Translations under genes and position numbers: made by a program
Shown: positions 1 through 7,507 of the stretch, in pieces
Layout: each line of letters begins with the position of its first letter
Position numbering within the stretch: the stretch's first letter is position 1
The notes under the pieces: generated by a model
Told to the model about the DNA's origin: nothing
Databases searched by the model: none
What the model saw: only the letters and a program-made list of their open reading frames with translations
Origin: Streptococcus equinus ATCC 9812
GTDB lineage: Bacteria > Bacillota > Bacilli > Lactobacillales > Streptococcaceae
Direction of reading: 5' to 3'
Assembly (NCBI RefSeq): GCF_000187265.1
Contig: NZ_GL698429.1
Coordinates: forward strand, 350,039-414,038
DNA length: 64,000 nucleotides

Positions 1-1374
1 TTTGATAAAGAAAAAGCTGAAAAACGTCTTCACATCGTCGAAGGTTTGATTCGAGTGATTTCGATCCTTGATGACGTTATTGCGCTTATTCGTGCGTCTG
101 AAAATAAAGCTGACGCTAAGGAAAACCTAAAAATCAGCTACGATTTTTCAGAAGAACAAGCAGAAGCAATCGTTACTTTGCAATTGTACCGTTTGTCAAA
201 TACTGACATTGTTGCACTTGAAAACGAAGAAGCAGAGCTTCGTGAACGTATCACGATGTTTAAAGCTATTATCGGTGACGAGCGTACTATGTACAATGTT
301 ATGAAACGTGAGTTACGTGAAGTTAAGAAGAAATTTGCAAATCCACGTTTAACAGAATTGCAAGCAGAAGCAGAAACAATCGAAATTGATGTTGCAAGCT
401 TGATTGTGGAAGAAGATACGTTTGTCAGCGTAACAAAAGGTGGTTACATCAAACGCACCAGTCCACGTTCATTTAATGCTTCTACAGTTGAAGAAATTGG
501 TAAACGTGATGATGATGAATTAATCTTCGTTTCTCAAGCCAAGACGACGCAACATTTGCTGATTTTTACAAATCTTGGAAATGTGATTTATCGTCCAGTT
601 CATGAGTTGACAGATATTCGTTGGAAAGATATCGGTGAACACTTATCACAAACAATCACTAATTTTGCAACGGATGAATCTGTCCTTTATGCGGAAATTG
701 TTGATGAATTTGGACCACAAACGTATTTTGCTGCTACAAAACTAGGTCAAATCAAACGCTTTGAACGCAAGGAAATATCGCCTTGGCGTACTTATAAATC
801 AAAAGCGGTTAAATATGCTAAATTGAAGAATGACGATGACATGATTGTGACAATTTCACCAATTGCACTTGATGATGTCATGGTGGTTACACACAATGGT
901 TATGCCCTTCATTTCAATATTGATGAGGTGCCGGTTGTGGGTGCGAAAGCAGCAGGGGTTAAATCTATTAACCTCAAGGATGATGATTTTGTTGTGTCGA
1001 CTTTCATCGCCAATACAGAAAGCTTCTTTATTTTGACACAACGTGGTAGCTTGAAACGTATGTCAACTGACTTGATTCCAGCTACAAATCGTGCTAACCG
1101 TGGTTTACAAGTACTTCGAGAACTCAAGTCTAAACCACACCGCGTCTTTATGGCAGGAGCAGTAAACGCTTCAAATGATGTGCAAAATATTGATTTATTT
1201 AGCAGTGAGCCACTTGATTCTGATAAGATTGAAACTCTAGAAGTTTATTCGAATAAGGGTAACATCTACAATGCTATCTTGGAGGATTTAACACTTTCAG
1301 AACGTACAAGTAATGGTTCGTTCATTTCAGATAAAATTTCTGATGAAGGCGTCTTTAGCGCAAGAATTAAATAA
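1..1374 (+). CDS. parC: DNA topoisomerase IV subunit A, C-terminal part (5' end outside window)
   Basis: The reading frame is open from the first base, so the gene starts upstream. ParC is the DNA-cleaving subunit of topoisomerase IV, which decatenates daughter chromosomes with ParE. What is visible is the end of the coiled-coil arm (RLHIVEGLIRVISILDD) followed by the beta-pinwheel domain that wraps DNA. The GyrA-box typical of gyrase is absent and the last blade reads NRANRGLQVLRELK, which fits ParC rather than GyrA. In streptococci parC is followed by the branched-chain aminotransferase gene, as here. About 457 codons are present; the N-terminal catalytic tyrosine domain is not in the window. 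Confidence 0.95.
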   Translation, partial: FDKEKAEKRLHIVEGLIRVISILDDVIALIRASENKADAKENLKISYDFSEEQAEAIVTLQLYRLSNTDIVALENEEAELRERITMFKAIIGDERTMYNVMKRELREVKKKFANPRLTELQAEAETIEIDVASLIVEEDTFVSVTKGGYIKRTSPRSFNASTVEEIGKRDDDELIFVSQAKTTQHLLIFTNLGNVIYRPVHELTDIRWKDIGEHLSQTITNFATDESVLYAEIVDEFGPQTYFAATKLGQIKRFERKEISPWRTYKSKAVKYAKLKNDDDMIVTISPIALDDVMVVTHNGYALHFNIDEVPVVGAKAAGVKSINLKDDDFVVSTFIANTESFFILTQRGSLKRMSTDLIPATNRANRGLQVLRELKSKPHRVFMAGAVNASNDVQNIDLFSSEPLDSDKIETLEVYSNKGNIYNAILEDLTLSERTSNGSFISDKISDEGVFSARIK

Positions 1375-1387
1375 TTACAAAAGGAGG

Positions 1388-1417
1388 CTGAGACAAATGT
1401 TCTCAGTTTCTTTTTTT
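1388..1417 (+). terminator. Rho-independent terminator of parC
   Basis: A perfect 6-bp stem (CTGAGA at 1388-1393, TCTCAG at 1401-1406) is followed by a T-rich tract, 14 bases after the parC stop. It begins in the AAGGAGGCTGAGAC context common to streptococcal terminators. Confidence 0.7.
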
Positions 1418-1630
1418 GAAGCTGTAATGAGTAAAATGCAGTGGTTTGGAGAGACTCTGTTTGCTTTAGTTAACTTAGAGTTTTCCATGCACAAATGAAA
1501 TAAGCGCTTTACTGTCAATCACTGCTGAGCAATCAAGTTTCAACTAAACTACTAATTCGCTTTTCAGTTTTTAAGCTCATGAATAACATCTCCACTAGCG
1601 ACTTTATTTGCCTCACCTCTGTTTTAAATA
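1418..1630. other. Intergenic region, no gene recognised
   Basis: Between the parC terminator and the ilvE regulatory region I see no ORF with a ribosome binding site and no clear RNA fold. The only ORF here (starting in the parC tail) is a frame shadow. Confidence 0.5.
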
Positions 1631-1645
1631 AATTTTCAGAATTTT
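1631..1645 (+). promoter_or_regulatory. Candidate CodY box upstream of ilvE
   Basis: AATTTTCAGAATTTT matches 13 of 15 positions of the CodY consensus (AATTTTCWGAAAATT). It lies 11 bases upstream of the ilvE -35 element. CodY represses branched-chain amino acid genes in many Firmicutes, so the location fits the target. Binding is inferred. Confidence 0.55.
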
Positions 1646-1656
1646 GTGAAAAGCAC

Positions 1657-1684
1657 TTGAAAAATGTTTTAAAAGGCGTACAAT
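1657..1684 (+). promoter_or_regulatory. ilvE promoter
   Basis: TTGAAA (1657-1662) and TACAAT (1679-1684) are separated by 16 bases; the start codon follows 29 bases later, after a GAGGAA ribosome binding site. Confidence 0.7.
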
Positions 1685-1713
1685 AGGATAAAAATAAAGA
1701 AAGAGGAATTGTT

Positions 1714-2736
1714 ATGACAGTAGATTTAGACTGGGAAAATCTAGGCTTTGCCTATCGCAAATTACCATTTCGCTATATTTCATATTACAAAGACGGTAAA
1801 TGGGATGAAGGAAAATTAACAGAAGATTCAGTGCTCCATATTTCAGAAGCTTCACCAGCTTTGCACTATGGACAACAAGCTTTTGAAGGATTGAAAGCTT
1901 ATCGCACAAAAGATGGTTCTGTTCAATTGTTCCGTCCAAATATGAATGCGGAACGCTTGCAACGCACAGCAGATCGTCTTCTCATGCCACAAGTGCCAAC
2001 AGAAAAATTTATCGATGCTGCAAAGCAAGTTGTTCGCGCTAACGAAGAATTTGTCCCACCTTATGGAACAGGTGCGACACTTTATCTACGTCCTCTTTTG
2101 ATCGGTGTTGGTGATATTATCGGGGTTCACCCAGCAGACGAATACATTTTTACAATCTTTGCAATGCCCGTTGGAAATTATTTCAAAGGTGGTTTGGTTC
2201 CAACAAACTTTTTGATTCAAGATGAATATGACCGTGCGGCACCACATGGAACAGGTGCTGCTAAAGTTGGTGGTAACTATGCATCAAGTCTTCTTCCAGG
2301 TAAAATGGCACATGAACGCAAGTTCTCTGATGTTATTTACCTAGACCCAGCTACACATACCAAGATTGAAGAAGTGGGTTCTGCAAACTTCTTTGGTATT
2401 ACAGCAGATAATGAGTTTATCACACCACTTAGCCCTTCTATTTTGCCATCAATTACAAAATATTCACTTCTTTATTTGGCTGAGCATCGTTTTGGCATGA
2501 AAGCTATTCAAGGTGACGTTAAACTTGATGAATTGGATAAGTTTGTCGAAGCAGGTGCCTGCGGTACAGCAGCAGTCATTTCACCAATTGGTGGTGTCCA
2601 ACATGGTGATGATTTCCATGTTTTCTATAGTGAAACAGAAGTAGGACCAGTGACACGTAAATTGTACGATGAACTTGTAGGTATTCAATTCGGTGATGTG
2701 GAAGCACCTGAAGGATGGATTTACAAAGTTGACTAA
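1714..2736 (+). CDS. ilvE: Branched-chain amino acid aminotransferase
   Basis: A 340-residue class IV PLP aminotransferase that interconverts leucine, isoleucine and valine with their 2-oxo acids using glutamate/2-oxoglutarate. It is full length for the family. The HYGQQAFEGLKAY substrate-pocket motif is near residues 51-63, the PLP lysine is K184 in GAAKVGGNYA, and the EVGSANFFGI cofactor-phosphate region follows. The start is supported by GAGGAA just upstream. It is a single-gene unit with its own promoter, a candidate CodY box and a terminator. Position right after parC is the usual streptococcal arrangement. Confidence 0.95.
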   Translation: MTVDLDWENLGFAYRKLPFRYISYYKDGKWDEGKLTEDSVLHISEASPALHYGQQAFEGLKAYRTKDGSVQLFRPNMNAERLQRTADRLLMPQVPTEKFIDAAKQVVRANEEFVPPYGTGATLYLRPLLIGVGDIIGVHPADEYIFTIFAMPVGNYFKGGLVPTNFLIQDEYDRAAPHGTGAAKVGGNYASSLLPGKMAHERKFSDVIYLDPATHTKIEEVGSANFFGITADNEFITPLSPSILPSITKYSLLYLAEHRFGMKAIQGDVKLDELDKFVEAGACGTAAVISPIGGVQHGDDFHVFYSETEVGPVTRKLYDELVGIQFGDVEAPEGWIYKVD

Positions 2737-2743
2737 TATTTTA

Positions 2744-2768
2744 AAGCTTGCTCTTGCAAGCTTTTTTG
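2744..2768 (+). terminator. Terminator of ilvE
   Basis: An 8-bp stem, AAGCTTGC (2744-2751) with GCAAGCTT (2756-2763), has a 4-base loop and a run of T. Confidence 0.85.
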
Positions 2769-2800
2769 TTTTTCGGTAAAATATAGCGTGAGGTGGAAAA

Positions 2801-3031
2801 ATGAGCAAAAAAGATAAAAAAATCGAAATTCAACTTGCTGATGCAAAAGTTGCTATTAACAACGTTAATGTTGATGGTTACAACTTGACTGCCGGTAAAA
2901 AAGTTATCGGTGAAATTGCTGAACTTGACCATAAGTTGGCAGTTGTAAAAAACGGTGAAGTTGAGTCACTTTTCAAGACATTAGAGCAAGCAATTGAAAG
3001 TATTATTGAAAATTACAACTTAAATCGCTAA
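2801..3031 (+). CDS. DUF2969 family protein
   Basis: A 76-residue protein found in Streptococcus and Lactococcus in this same place between ilvE and rpsA. It starts with lysine-rich MSKKDKKIEIQLADAKVAIN and has no signal peptide or membrane segment, so it is probably cytosolic. Function is unknown; I recognise it only as the DUF2969 family. The ATG is preceded by AGGTGG at a normal distance. The gene sits only 37 bases after the ilvE stop but beyond its terminator, so it may rely on read-through or on a weak promoter. Confidence 0.85.
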   Translation: MSKKDKKIEIQLADAKVAINNVNVDGYNLTAGKKVIGEIAELDHKLAVVKNGEVESLFKTLEQAIESIIENYNLNR

Positions 3032-3048
3032 AAAATCGCGAAAAGTAC

Positions 3049-3077
3049 TTGTCAGAGAACAAAAACTATGCTAGAAT
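3049..3077 (+). promoter_or_regulatory. Promoter of the tRNA-Tyr/tRNA-Gln unit
   Basis: TTGTCA (3049-3054), a 17-base spacer and TAGAAT (3072-3077) with an extended -10 TG at 3069-3070. Transcription would begin about 9 bases before tRNA-Tyr. Confidence 0.8.
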
Positions 3078-3092
3078 AGTTTTTGTCGTAAC

Positions 3093-3173
3093 GGAAGGGT
3101 AGCGAAGAGGCTAAACGCGGCGGACTGTAAATCCGCTCCTTCGGGTTCGGGGGTTCGAATCCCTCCCCTTCCA
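3093..3173 (+). tRNA. tRNA-Tyr (GTA)
   Basis: The acceptor arm GGAAGGG pairs with CCCTTCC (3166-3172), the discriminator is A3173, the anticodon GTA is at 3127-3129 and the T loop is TTCGAAT. A long variable arm follows the anticodon stem, as expected for bacterial tRNA-Tyr. CCA is not encoded. Confidence 0.95.
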
Positions 3174-3199
3174 TTCTTAGATTAATTGAACATTCTTTT

Positions 3200-3271
3200 T
3201 GGGGTATAGCCAAGCGGTAAGGCAAGGGACTTTGACTCCCTCATGCGTTGGTTCGAATCCAGCTACCCCAG
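3200..3271 (+). tRNA. tRNA-Gln (TTG)
   Basis: The acceptor TGGGGTA (3200-3206) pairs with TACCCCA (3264-3270). The anticodon TTG is at 3232-3234, in a 7-base loop flanked by AGGGA/TCCCT. It lies 26 bases after tRNA-Tyr with no promoter between, so the two are cotranscribed. Confidence 0.95.
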
Positions 3272-3276
3272 TCAAA

Positions 3277-3380
3277 GGTATCGAGTTTCGGCTTGACACC
3301 GTCAAAGATAAAAGTTGTTGTCGTTGCGGGTTACCTTGAGAAATATTATTGTTGTCAAAAGCTAGCTTAAGCTAGCTTTT
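3277..3380 (+). promoter_or_regulatory. Structured leader of rpsA
   Basis: Two foldable elements lie between tRNA-Gln and rpsA: a hairpin at 3277-3300 (GGTATCGAG with CTTGACACC) and a perfect 24-base palindrome at 3357-3380 ending in TTTT, 3 bases before the rpsA ribosome binding site. I see no good promoter in between. The palindrome could terminate tRNA transcripts, attenuate rpsA, or act in feedback by S1; this is inference. Confidence 0.5.
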
Positions 3381-3399
3381 GTTGGAGGATTTTTTTAGA

Positions 3400-4596
3400 A
3401 TGAATGAATTTGAAGATTTGCTAAACAGTGTTAGCGAAGTAAACCCTGGTGATGTTGTCACTGCGGAAGTTTTAACTGTTGATAATGATCAAGCAAACGT
3501 TGTTATCGAAGGAACAGGTGTTGAAGGTGTTCTTACACTTCGTGAATTGACTAACGATCGTGATGCTGATATTAACGATTTCGTTAAAGCTGGCGACACA
3601 GTTGAAGTTCTTGTTCTTCGTCAAGTTGTAGGTAAAGATACTGATACAGTTACTTTCCTTGTCTCTAAAAAACGCTTGGAAGCTCGCAAAGCTTGGGATA
3701 AACTTGTTGGTCGCGAAGGCGAAGTTGTTACTGTTAAGGGTACACGTGCTGTTAAAGGTGGTCTTTCAGTTGAATTTGAAGGACTTCGTGGTTTCATCCC
3801 TGCTTCAATGATCGATACACGTTTCGTACGTAACACTGAAAAATTTGTTGGTCAAGAATTTGAAGCTAAAATCAAAGAAGTTGTTCCAGCTGAAAACCGC
3901 TTCATCCTTTCACGTCGTGAAGTAGTTGAAGAAAAAGCTGCTGCAGCTCGTAAAGAAGTCTTCTCTAAAATTGAAGAAGGTTCAATCGTTAAAGGTAAAG
4001 TTGCTCGCTTGACAAGCTTCGGTGCTTTCGTTGACCTTGGCGGTGTTGATGGACTTGTTCACGTGACTGAATTGTCTCACGAACGTAACGTTTCACCTAA
4101 ATCAGTTGTTTCAGTTGGTGAAGAAATCGAAGTTAAAGTTCTTTCAATCGATGAAGAAGCAGGTCGTGTATCACTTTCACTTAAAGCTACAACACCTGGA
4201 CCATGGGATGGTGTAGAACAAAAACTTGCTGCTGGCGATGTTGTTGAAGGTAAAGTTAAACGTTTGACTGATTTCGGTGCTTTCGTTGAAGTATTACCTG
4301 GTATCGATGGACTTGTTCACATCTCACAAATTTCACACAAACGTGTTGGAAATCCTAAAGATGTTCTTTCAGTTGGTCAAGAAGTTAAAGTTAAAGTTCT
4401 TGATGTTAACGCTGATGCAGAACGTGTATCACTTTCAATTAAAGCTCTTGAAGAACGTCCAGCACAAGCTGAAAACGAAGAAAAACGTCAATCTCGTCCA
4501 CGTCGTCCAAAACGTGAAGCTAAACGTGATTACGAACTTCCAGAAACTCAAACTGGATTCTCAATGGCTGATTTATTCGGCGATATTGAATTGTAA
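3400..4596 (+). CDS. rpsA: Small ribosomal subunit protein S1 (four S1 domains)
   Basis: A 398-residue protein of four S1/OB-fold RNA-binding domains (about residues 13-86, 104-169, 190-258, 275-344), the usual short Gram-positive form; the last two domains share the [22 protein letters not shown] repeat. S1 helps recruit mRNA to the 30S subunit. The C-terminal tail is basic and arginine rich. I chose ATG 3400 ([10 protein letters not shown]) because GGAGGA lies 11 bases upstream; the longer in-frame TTG at 3379 would place the ribosome site inside the gene. Codon use is strongly biased, as in highly expressed genes. Confidence 0.95.
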   Translation: MNEFEDLLNSVSEVNPGDVVTAEVLTVDNDQANVVIEGTGVEGVLTLRELTNDRDADINDFVKAGDTVEVLVLRQVVGKDTDTVTFLVSKKRLEARKAWDKLVGREGEVVTVKGTRAVKGGLSVEFEGLRGFIPASMIDTRFVRNTEKFVGQEFEAKIKEVVPAENRFILSRREVVEEKAAAARKEVFSKIEEGSIVKGKVARLTSFGAFVDLGGVDGLVHVTELSHERNVSPKSVVSVGEEIEVKVLSIDEEAGRVSLSLKATTPGPWDGVEQKLAAGDVVEGKVKRLTDFGAFVEVLPGIDGLVHISQISHKRVGNPKDVLSVGQEVKVKVLDVNADAERVSLSIKALEERPAQAENEEKRQSRPRRPKREAKRDYELPETQTGFSMADLFGDIEL

Positions 4597-4607
4597 TTAT
4601 AAATCAA

Positions 4608-4640
4608 GAAAAGACTTACATTGTAAGTCTTTTCTTTTTG
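4608..4640 (+). terminator. Terminator of rpsA
   Basis: A 12-bp perfect stem (4608-4619 with 4623-4634), loop ATT and a long T tract. Confidence 0.9.
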
Positions 4641-4648
4641 TTTTGATA

Positions 4649-4657
4649 TGGTATAAT
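4649..4657 (+). promoter_or_regulatory. Extended -10 promoter of tRNA-Arg
   Basis: TGGTATAAT sits 10 bases before the tRNA. No good -35 is visible; that region overlaps the rpsA terminator T tract. Confidence 0.6.
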
Positions 4658-4667
4658 AGAATAGTTG

Positions 4668-4739
4668 CCACCCTTAGTGTAATGGATATCACGCAAGATT
4701 CCGGTTCTTGAAATAGGGGTTCGATTCCCTTAGGGTGGA
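4668..4739 (+). tRNA. tRNA-Arg (CCG)
   Basis: The acceptor CCACCCT (4668-4674) pairs with AGGGTGG (4732-4738). The anticodon loop TTCCGGT is enclosed by CAAGA/TCTTG, giving anticodon CCG for the CGG arginine codon. The T loop is TTCGATT. Confidence 0.92.
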
Positions 4740-4751
4740 GTTATTGAGTAA

Positions 4752-4774
4752 AAAAAGCCAGAATGGCTTTTTTC
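4752..4774 (+). terminator. Terminator of tRNA-Arg
   Basis: AAAAAGCCA, loop GAA, TGGCTTTTT, directly after the tRNA. Confidence 0.85.
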
Positions 4775-4888
4775 TTTGCGATAAAATCGATTCTAATTGC
4801 CTTGTAGCTGTTTTTATGAGGAAGTAGTGGTTTATCAGGATAAAAGTAAAAAGTGCTTTAAAAAGCTATTCTGTAGTGATTAGGGCGT

Positions 4889-4920
4889 TAAAAAAGCAGT
4901 CTAATAATTATAGACTGCTT
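4889..4920 (-). terminator. Terminator of lrgAB
   Basis: Stem AAGCAGTCTA (4894-4903) with TAGACTGCTT (4911-4920). On the minus strand it is followed by a T run, just after the lrgB stop. Confidence 0.85.
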
Positions 4921-4926
4921 AATACA

Positions 4927-5622
4927 TTATTTTAAGATAATTTGTGCGATAATTGGGCTAACGATAACATACATAATTCCGGTAACGCCGATAGCAAGAC
5001 CTGCCATGGCACCTTCAACTAGGCCATATTTCAGAGCTGTTCCAGTACCGATAGCATGCCCTGTTCCGCCAAGACTAAGTCCGATAGCAACAGGGTCTTC
5101 AATTTTTAAAAGTTTTAAGAATACAGGACCAAGAACACTGGTTAAAATTCCTGTAATGACAACAACAACTAGAGTTACAGTTGTAATTCCTCCCATTTTA
5201 TCAGTAATACCGACTGCCATAGCAGTTGTAACTGATTTAGGGAATAATGAAATAGCTAGCAAGTATTTAATACCAAAACTTTTAGCAACGATTGCTGTAA
5301 AAGTAGTATTTACGACACAAGCAATGAGGATTCCAGATAAAATACTTCTAATATGGTGTTTCATTAAGTGAAATGAACGATAGAGTGGAATACCAAGTGC
5401 AACTGTCGATGGAACGATAAGTGTATTTAGATAACTTCCTCCGACATAATAGTCTGAGTATGAAATTTTTGTGATTTTTAAAAATGCAATAATGAAAAAT
5501 GTTGCAAGAAGTAAAGGGGTGGTAATAGGGTGAGGAAATCTCCGGTAAATCAAGATTCCCATTAGATAGGCTAAAATTGAAAGCATAATACCAAAGATTG
5601 GATTGGTTAGAATATTAGTCAT
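4927..5622 (-). CDS. lrgB: LrgB family membrane protein
   Basis: A 231-residue polytopic membrane protein of the LrgB/CidB family, which with LrgA modulates murein hydrolase activity and cell lysis; in several Firmicutes LrgAB homologues also take part in pyruvate uptake. Successive hydrophobic helices and a glycine-rich stretch (LSLGGTGHAIGTGTALKYG) typical of the family C-terminus are visible. I chose ATG 5622 because AAGGAGG lies 5 bases upstream; a longer frame from 5688 would overlap lrgA by more than 70 bases. Its start overlaps the lrgA stop by 8 bases, so the pair is translationally coupled. Confidence 0.93.
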   Translation of the reverse strand: MTNILTNPIFGIMLSILAYLMGILIYRRFPHPITTPLLLATFFIIAFLKITKISYSDYYVGGSYLNTLIVPSTVALGIPLYRSFHLMKHHIRSILSGILIACVVNTTFTAIVAKSFGIKYLLAISLFPKSVTTAMAVGITDKMGGITTVTLVVVVITGILTSVLGPVFLKLLKIEDPVAIGLSLGGTGHAIGTGTALKYGLVEGAMAGLAIGVTGIMYVIVSPIIAQIILK

Positions 5623-5995
5623 GGTGTCCTCCTTTATCGACATAATCTCCTTCGAAACGTGTTTTGATGAATTGTACAACAAAACCAATTGTAGTGACGT
5701 TTAAAAAGATTGCTACTAGGATGATAATAGTGATAGGAAGCAGATAATCTTTGATATCATTAAATCTGTCCATAATACCAACGGCCGCTGGTAAAAATAG
5801 GATGGTCATATTATTGAGCAGAAAATTTCCAACTACATCAATATGCCTCAGACGAATGATTTTGAATTCGAGGGCAAGAAAAAGTAGCACTAATCCAATA
5901 ATGCTACCAGGAACAGGCAAATTGAGTAAATTAGAAATTGCCTCCCCTATAAATGAAAAGATGAGAATAATCATAAATTGAACGTATAATTTCAT
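5615..5995 (-). CDS. lrgA: LrgA/CidA family holin-like protein
   Basis: A 126-residue protein with four predicted membrane helices and the conserved PVPGSIIGLVLLFLAL segment of the CidA/LrgA family. It is thought to act like a holin or antiholin and to work with LrgB. GAAGGAG precedes the ATG. It is the first gene of a two-gene operon. In S. mutans the lrg operon responds to a LytST two-component system, to oxygen and to CcpA; no lytST genes lie in this window. Candidate CodY and cre-like sites lie upstream at 6049-6080. Confidence 0.93.
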   Translation of the reverse strand: MKLYVQFMIILIFSFIGEAISNLLNLPVPGSIIGLVLLFLALEFKIIRLRHIDVVGNFLLNNMTILFLPAAVGIMDRFNDIKDYLLPITIIILVAIFLNVTTIGFVVQFIKTRFEGDYVDKGGHHD

Positions 5996-6048
5996 TAGTA
6001 AACTCCTTCGTTATAAGTCTACTACTATAGATATTTTTTTCAAGGTTA

Positions 6049-6080
6049 TGAAACGTTTACATGTAAATTTTTTGAAAAAT
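6049..6080 (-). promoter_or_regulatory. lrgAB upstream region: cre-like and CodY-like motifs
   Basis: TGAAACGTTTACA (6049-6061) resembles a CcpA cre site with one base missing. It overlaps a perfect 12-base palindrome TTTACATGTAAA (6056-6067), followed by AATTTTTTGAAAAAT (6066-6080), 13 of 15 to the CodY consensus. This is motif matching only. Confidence 0.4.
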
Positions 6081-6108
6081 TACAAATATTATCTTTCTTT
6101 AACATAAA

Positions 6109-6130
6109 AAAACTGAGTTTAACTCAGTTT
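6109..6130 (-). terminator. Terminator of the TVP38 family gene
   Basis: AACTGAG (6111-6117) pairs with CTCAGTT (6123-6129), with T's following on the minus strand. It directly abuts the stop codon. Confidence 0.8.
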
Positions 6131-6744
6131 TAGTGATTTAATATCAATTTTAAGACGTTTCCTCCAAAGATCCAGATATAACTATAAGAGATAATTGAAA
6201 TTGGTTTTGTAAGTAGGATAATTAGAATGAAACGCTTCAGAGAAATTCTTGAAAGGCCAGTAATCATTACGACAATATCTGCAGGTGAAACTGGTGATAA
6301 CATACAAAGGATAAAGAAATTCTCGTAATTTTTTGTATCAAGTTTAGCTTCATACTTGTAAAATGTCTTTTCGTCAATAAACAGTAGGATGAATATTCGT
6401 CCGTATTGTCTGACAAGTAGGAAAAGTATAATACTACCAATAACGATTCCAAGGTAGTTGTAAATGAATGCTAAAACAGGGTTAAAAATTAAAAATCCAG
6501 CTACAGTTGTAACTCCACCAGGAATTATTGGGAACACAACTTGGAAAATTTGTACCAAAATAAAAACCAAGGGGCCACAGAATCGGTGTTGGTTGACAAA
6601 ATCTTTGAGTGCATTGCTATCATTTAAAATACCCAAGTGGTAGAACCAGATAACTAAGACAAAGGTCCCTAATAAAGCTAGAATACCTAATAATTGAATC
6701 AGTCGCTGGCAAAAAGCATAGCTATCAAACTTCTTCATTTTCAT
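6130..6744 (-). CDS. TVP38/TMEM64 (DedA-like) family membrane protein
   Basis: A 204-residue integral membrane protein of the TVP38/TMEM64 (SNARE-associated, VTT) family. An N-terminal helix (about residues 16-34) is followed by the family core: FVNQHRFCGPLVFILVQIFQVV with FPIIPGGVTTVAG, then GIVIGSIILFLLVRQYGR, and a C-terminal SPVSPADIVVMITGLSRIS motif. Family members are implicated in lipid scrambling or transport; the substrate here is unknown. The ribosome site is weak, and the second ATG at 6738 is an alternative start. It is monocistronic. A paralogue lies at 58318-58946. Confidence 0.85.
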   Translation of the reverse strand: MKMKKFDSYAFCQRLIQLLGILALLGTFVLVIWFYHLGILNDSNALKDFVNQHRFCGPLVFILVQIFQVVFPIIPGGVTTVAGFLIFNPVLAFIYNYLGIVIGSIILFLLVRQYGRIFILLFIDEKTFYKYEAKLDTKNYENFFILCMLSPVSPADIVVMITGLSRISLKRFILIILLTKPISIISYSYIWIFGGNVLKLILNH

Positions 6745-6857
6745 ATTTTTATGATAACATAAGACTTTGTTTTTTTGAAATACAAACTATAAAATGAACA
6801 TTTTTGAACAAAAATACTAGTTTATAGTGGCATAACATTCTATTTCAAAATTATTTT

Positions 6858-6886
6858 TTGCCATTTTCCGTATTATTTGCTATAAT
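6858..6886 (+). promoter_or_regulatory. ssrA promoter
   Basis: TTGCCA (6858-6863), 17-base spacer, TATAAT (6881-6886) with TG at 6878-6879. It leaves about 28 bases of leader to be removed by RNase P. Confidence 0.8.
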
Positions 6887-6920
6887 ATTATTTGTAGCTT
6901 TTGATTACTTTATAATTTCT

Positions 6921-7268
6921 GGGGTCGTTACGGATTCGACAGGCATTATGAGGTACATTCTGCGACTCATCGGCAGATGTAAAAATGCCAGTTAAATATA
7001 ACTGCAAAAAATACAAATTCTTACGCTGTAGCTGCCTAAAAACCAGCTCGCGTGATCTCTACAGGATTGCTTGTGTTTTGCTAGAGGTTTCATTGATTAA
7101 CAAGCTACATTTGACTATTGCCTAGCTAGTCAAAAAGAGATTTATAGGCTCGCTTAATCTAGGTTTGAGTTATGTATCGAGCTTGAGTTAAAATAAAGAC
7201 ATAACCTATGGTTGTAGACGAATGTATTGGCAGGTGTTTGGACGTGGGTTCGACTCCCACCGGCTCCA
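6921..7268 (+). ncRNA. ssrA: Transfer-messenger RNA (tmRNA)
   Basis: The 5' end GGGGTCG pairs with the 3' end CGGCTCC plus A, forming the tRNA-like acceptor; the T arm GGTTCGACTCC is near the 3' end. The resume codon GCA at 7004 opens an 11-codon tag, AKNTNSYAVAA, with stop TAA at 7037-7039. The tag is the streptococcal form. With SmpB the RNA rescues stalled ribosomes and marks nascent chains for proteolysis. Length about 348 nt is normal. The gene has its own promoter and terminator. Confidence 0.97.
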
Positions 7269-7300
7269 TAAAAGCTTTTCATAGTTTAGCAAAGTTACGC

Positions 7301-7330
7301 AAAACGTTGATTGTCAACGTTTTTTATTTT
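7301..7330 (+). terminator. Terminator of ssrA
   Basis: AAAACGTTGA (7301-7310), loop TTG, TCAACGTTTT (7314-7323), then T's. Confidence 0.9.
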
Positions 7331-7358
7331 TATATTTTGCCTAGTTTTGTCTTTTAGA

Positions 7359-7395
7359 GAGACCCAAAAAGAGACCCAAAAACGGGTCTCTTTTT
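7359..7395. repeat. Tandem 12-mer plus hairpin downstream of ssrA
   Basis: GAGACCCAAAAA occurs twice in tandem (7359-7370, 7371-7382). The second copy pairs with GGGTCTC at 7384-7390, followed by TTTTT, so it can form a terminator. The 3' end of ssrA is a classic integration site, and such a hairpin after a minus-strand integrase stop is a plausible scar. Confidence 0.5.
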
Positions 7396-7472
7396 AAAAA
7401 TCAATATAATCGGAAAATTGTTTCCCAATATCATCAATGATTGGTAGTTATTTTTGAGTATCAAAATTCTTT

Positions 7473-7506
7473 AAAAATCCCTCACCAATTTGGTAGGGAT
7501 TTTTTT
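7473..7506 (-). terminator. Terminator of the ABC exporter operon
   Basis: AAAAATCCCT and AGGGATTTTT flank an inner ACCAA/TTGGT stem; T's follow on both strands. Confidence 0.85.
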
Positions 7507-7507
7507 A

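Noticed and set aside
3379..3399. Longer rpsA start at TTG 3379
   Set aside because: It would put GGAGGA inside the coding region; ATG 3400 is correctly spaced and gives the usual MNEF start.
5006..5371. 121-codon plus-strand ORF inside lrgB
   Set aside because: It is antisense to a clear family member, lacks a ribosome site and has no recognisable domain.
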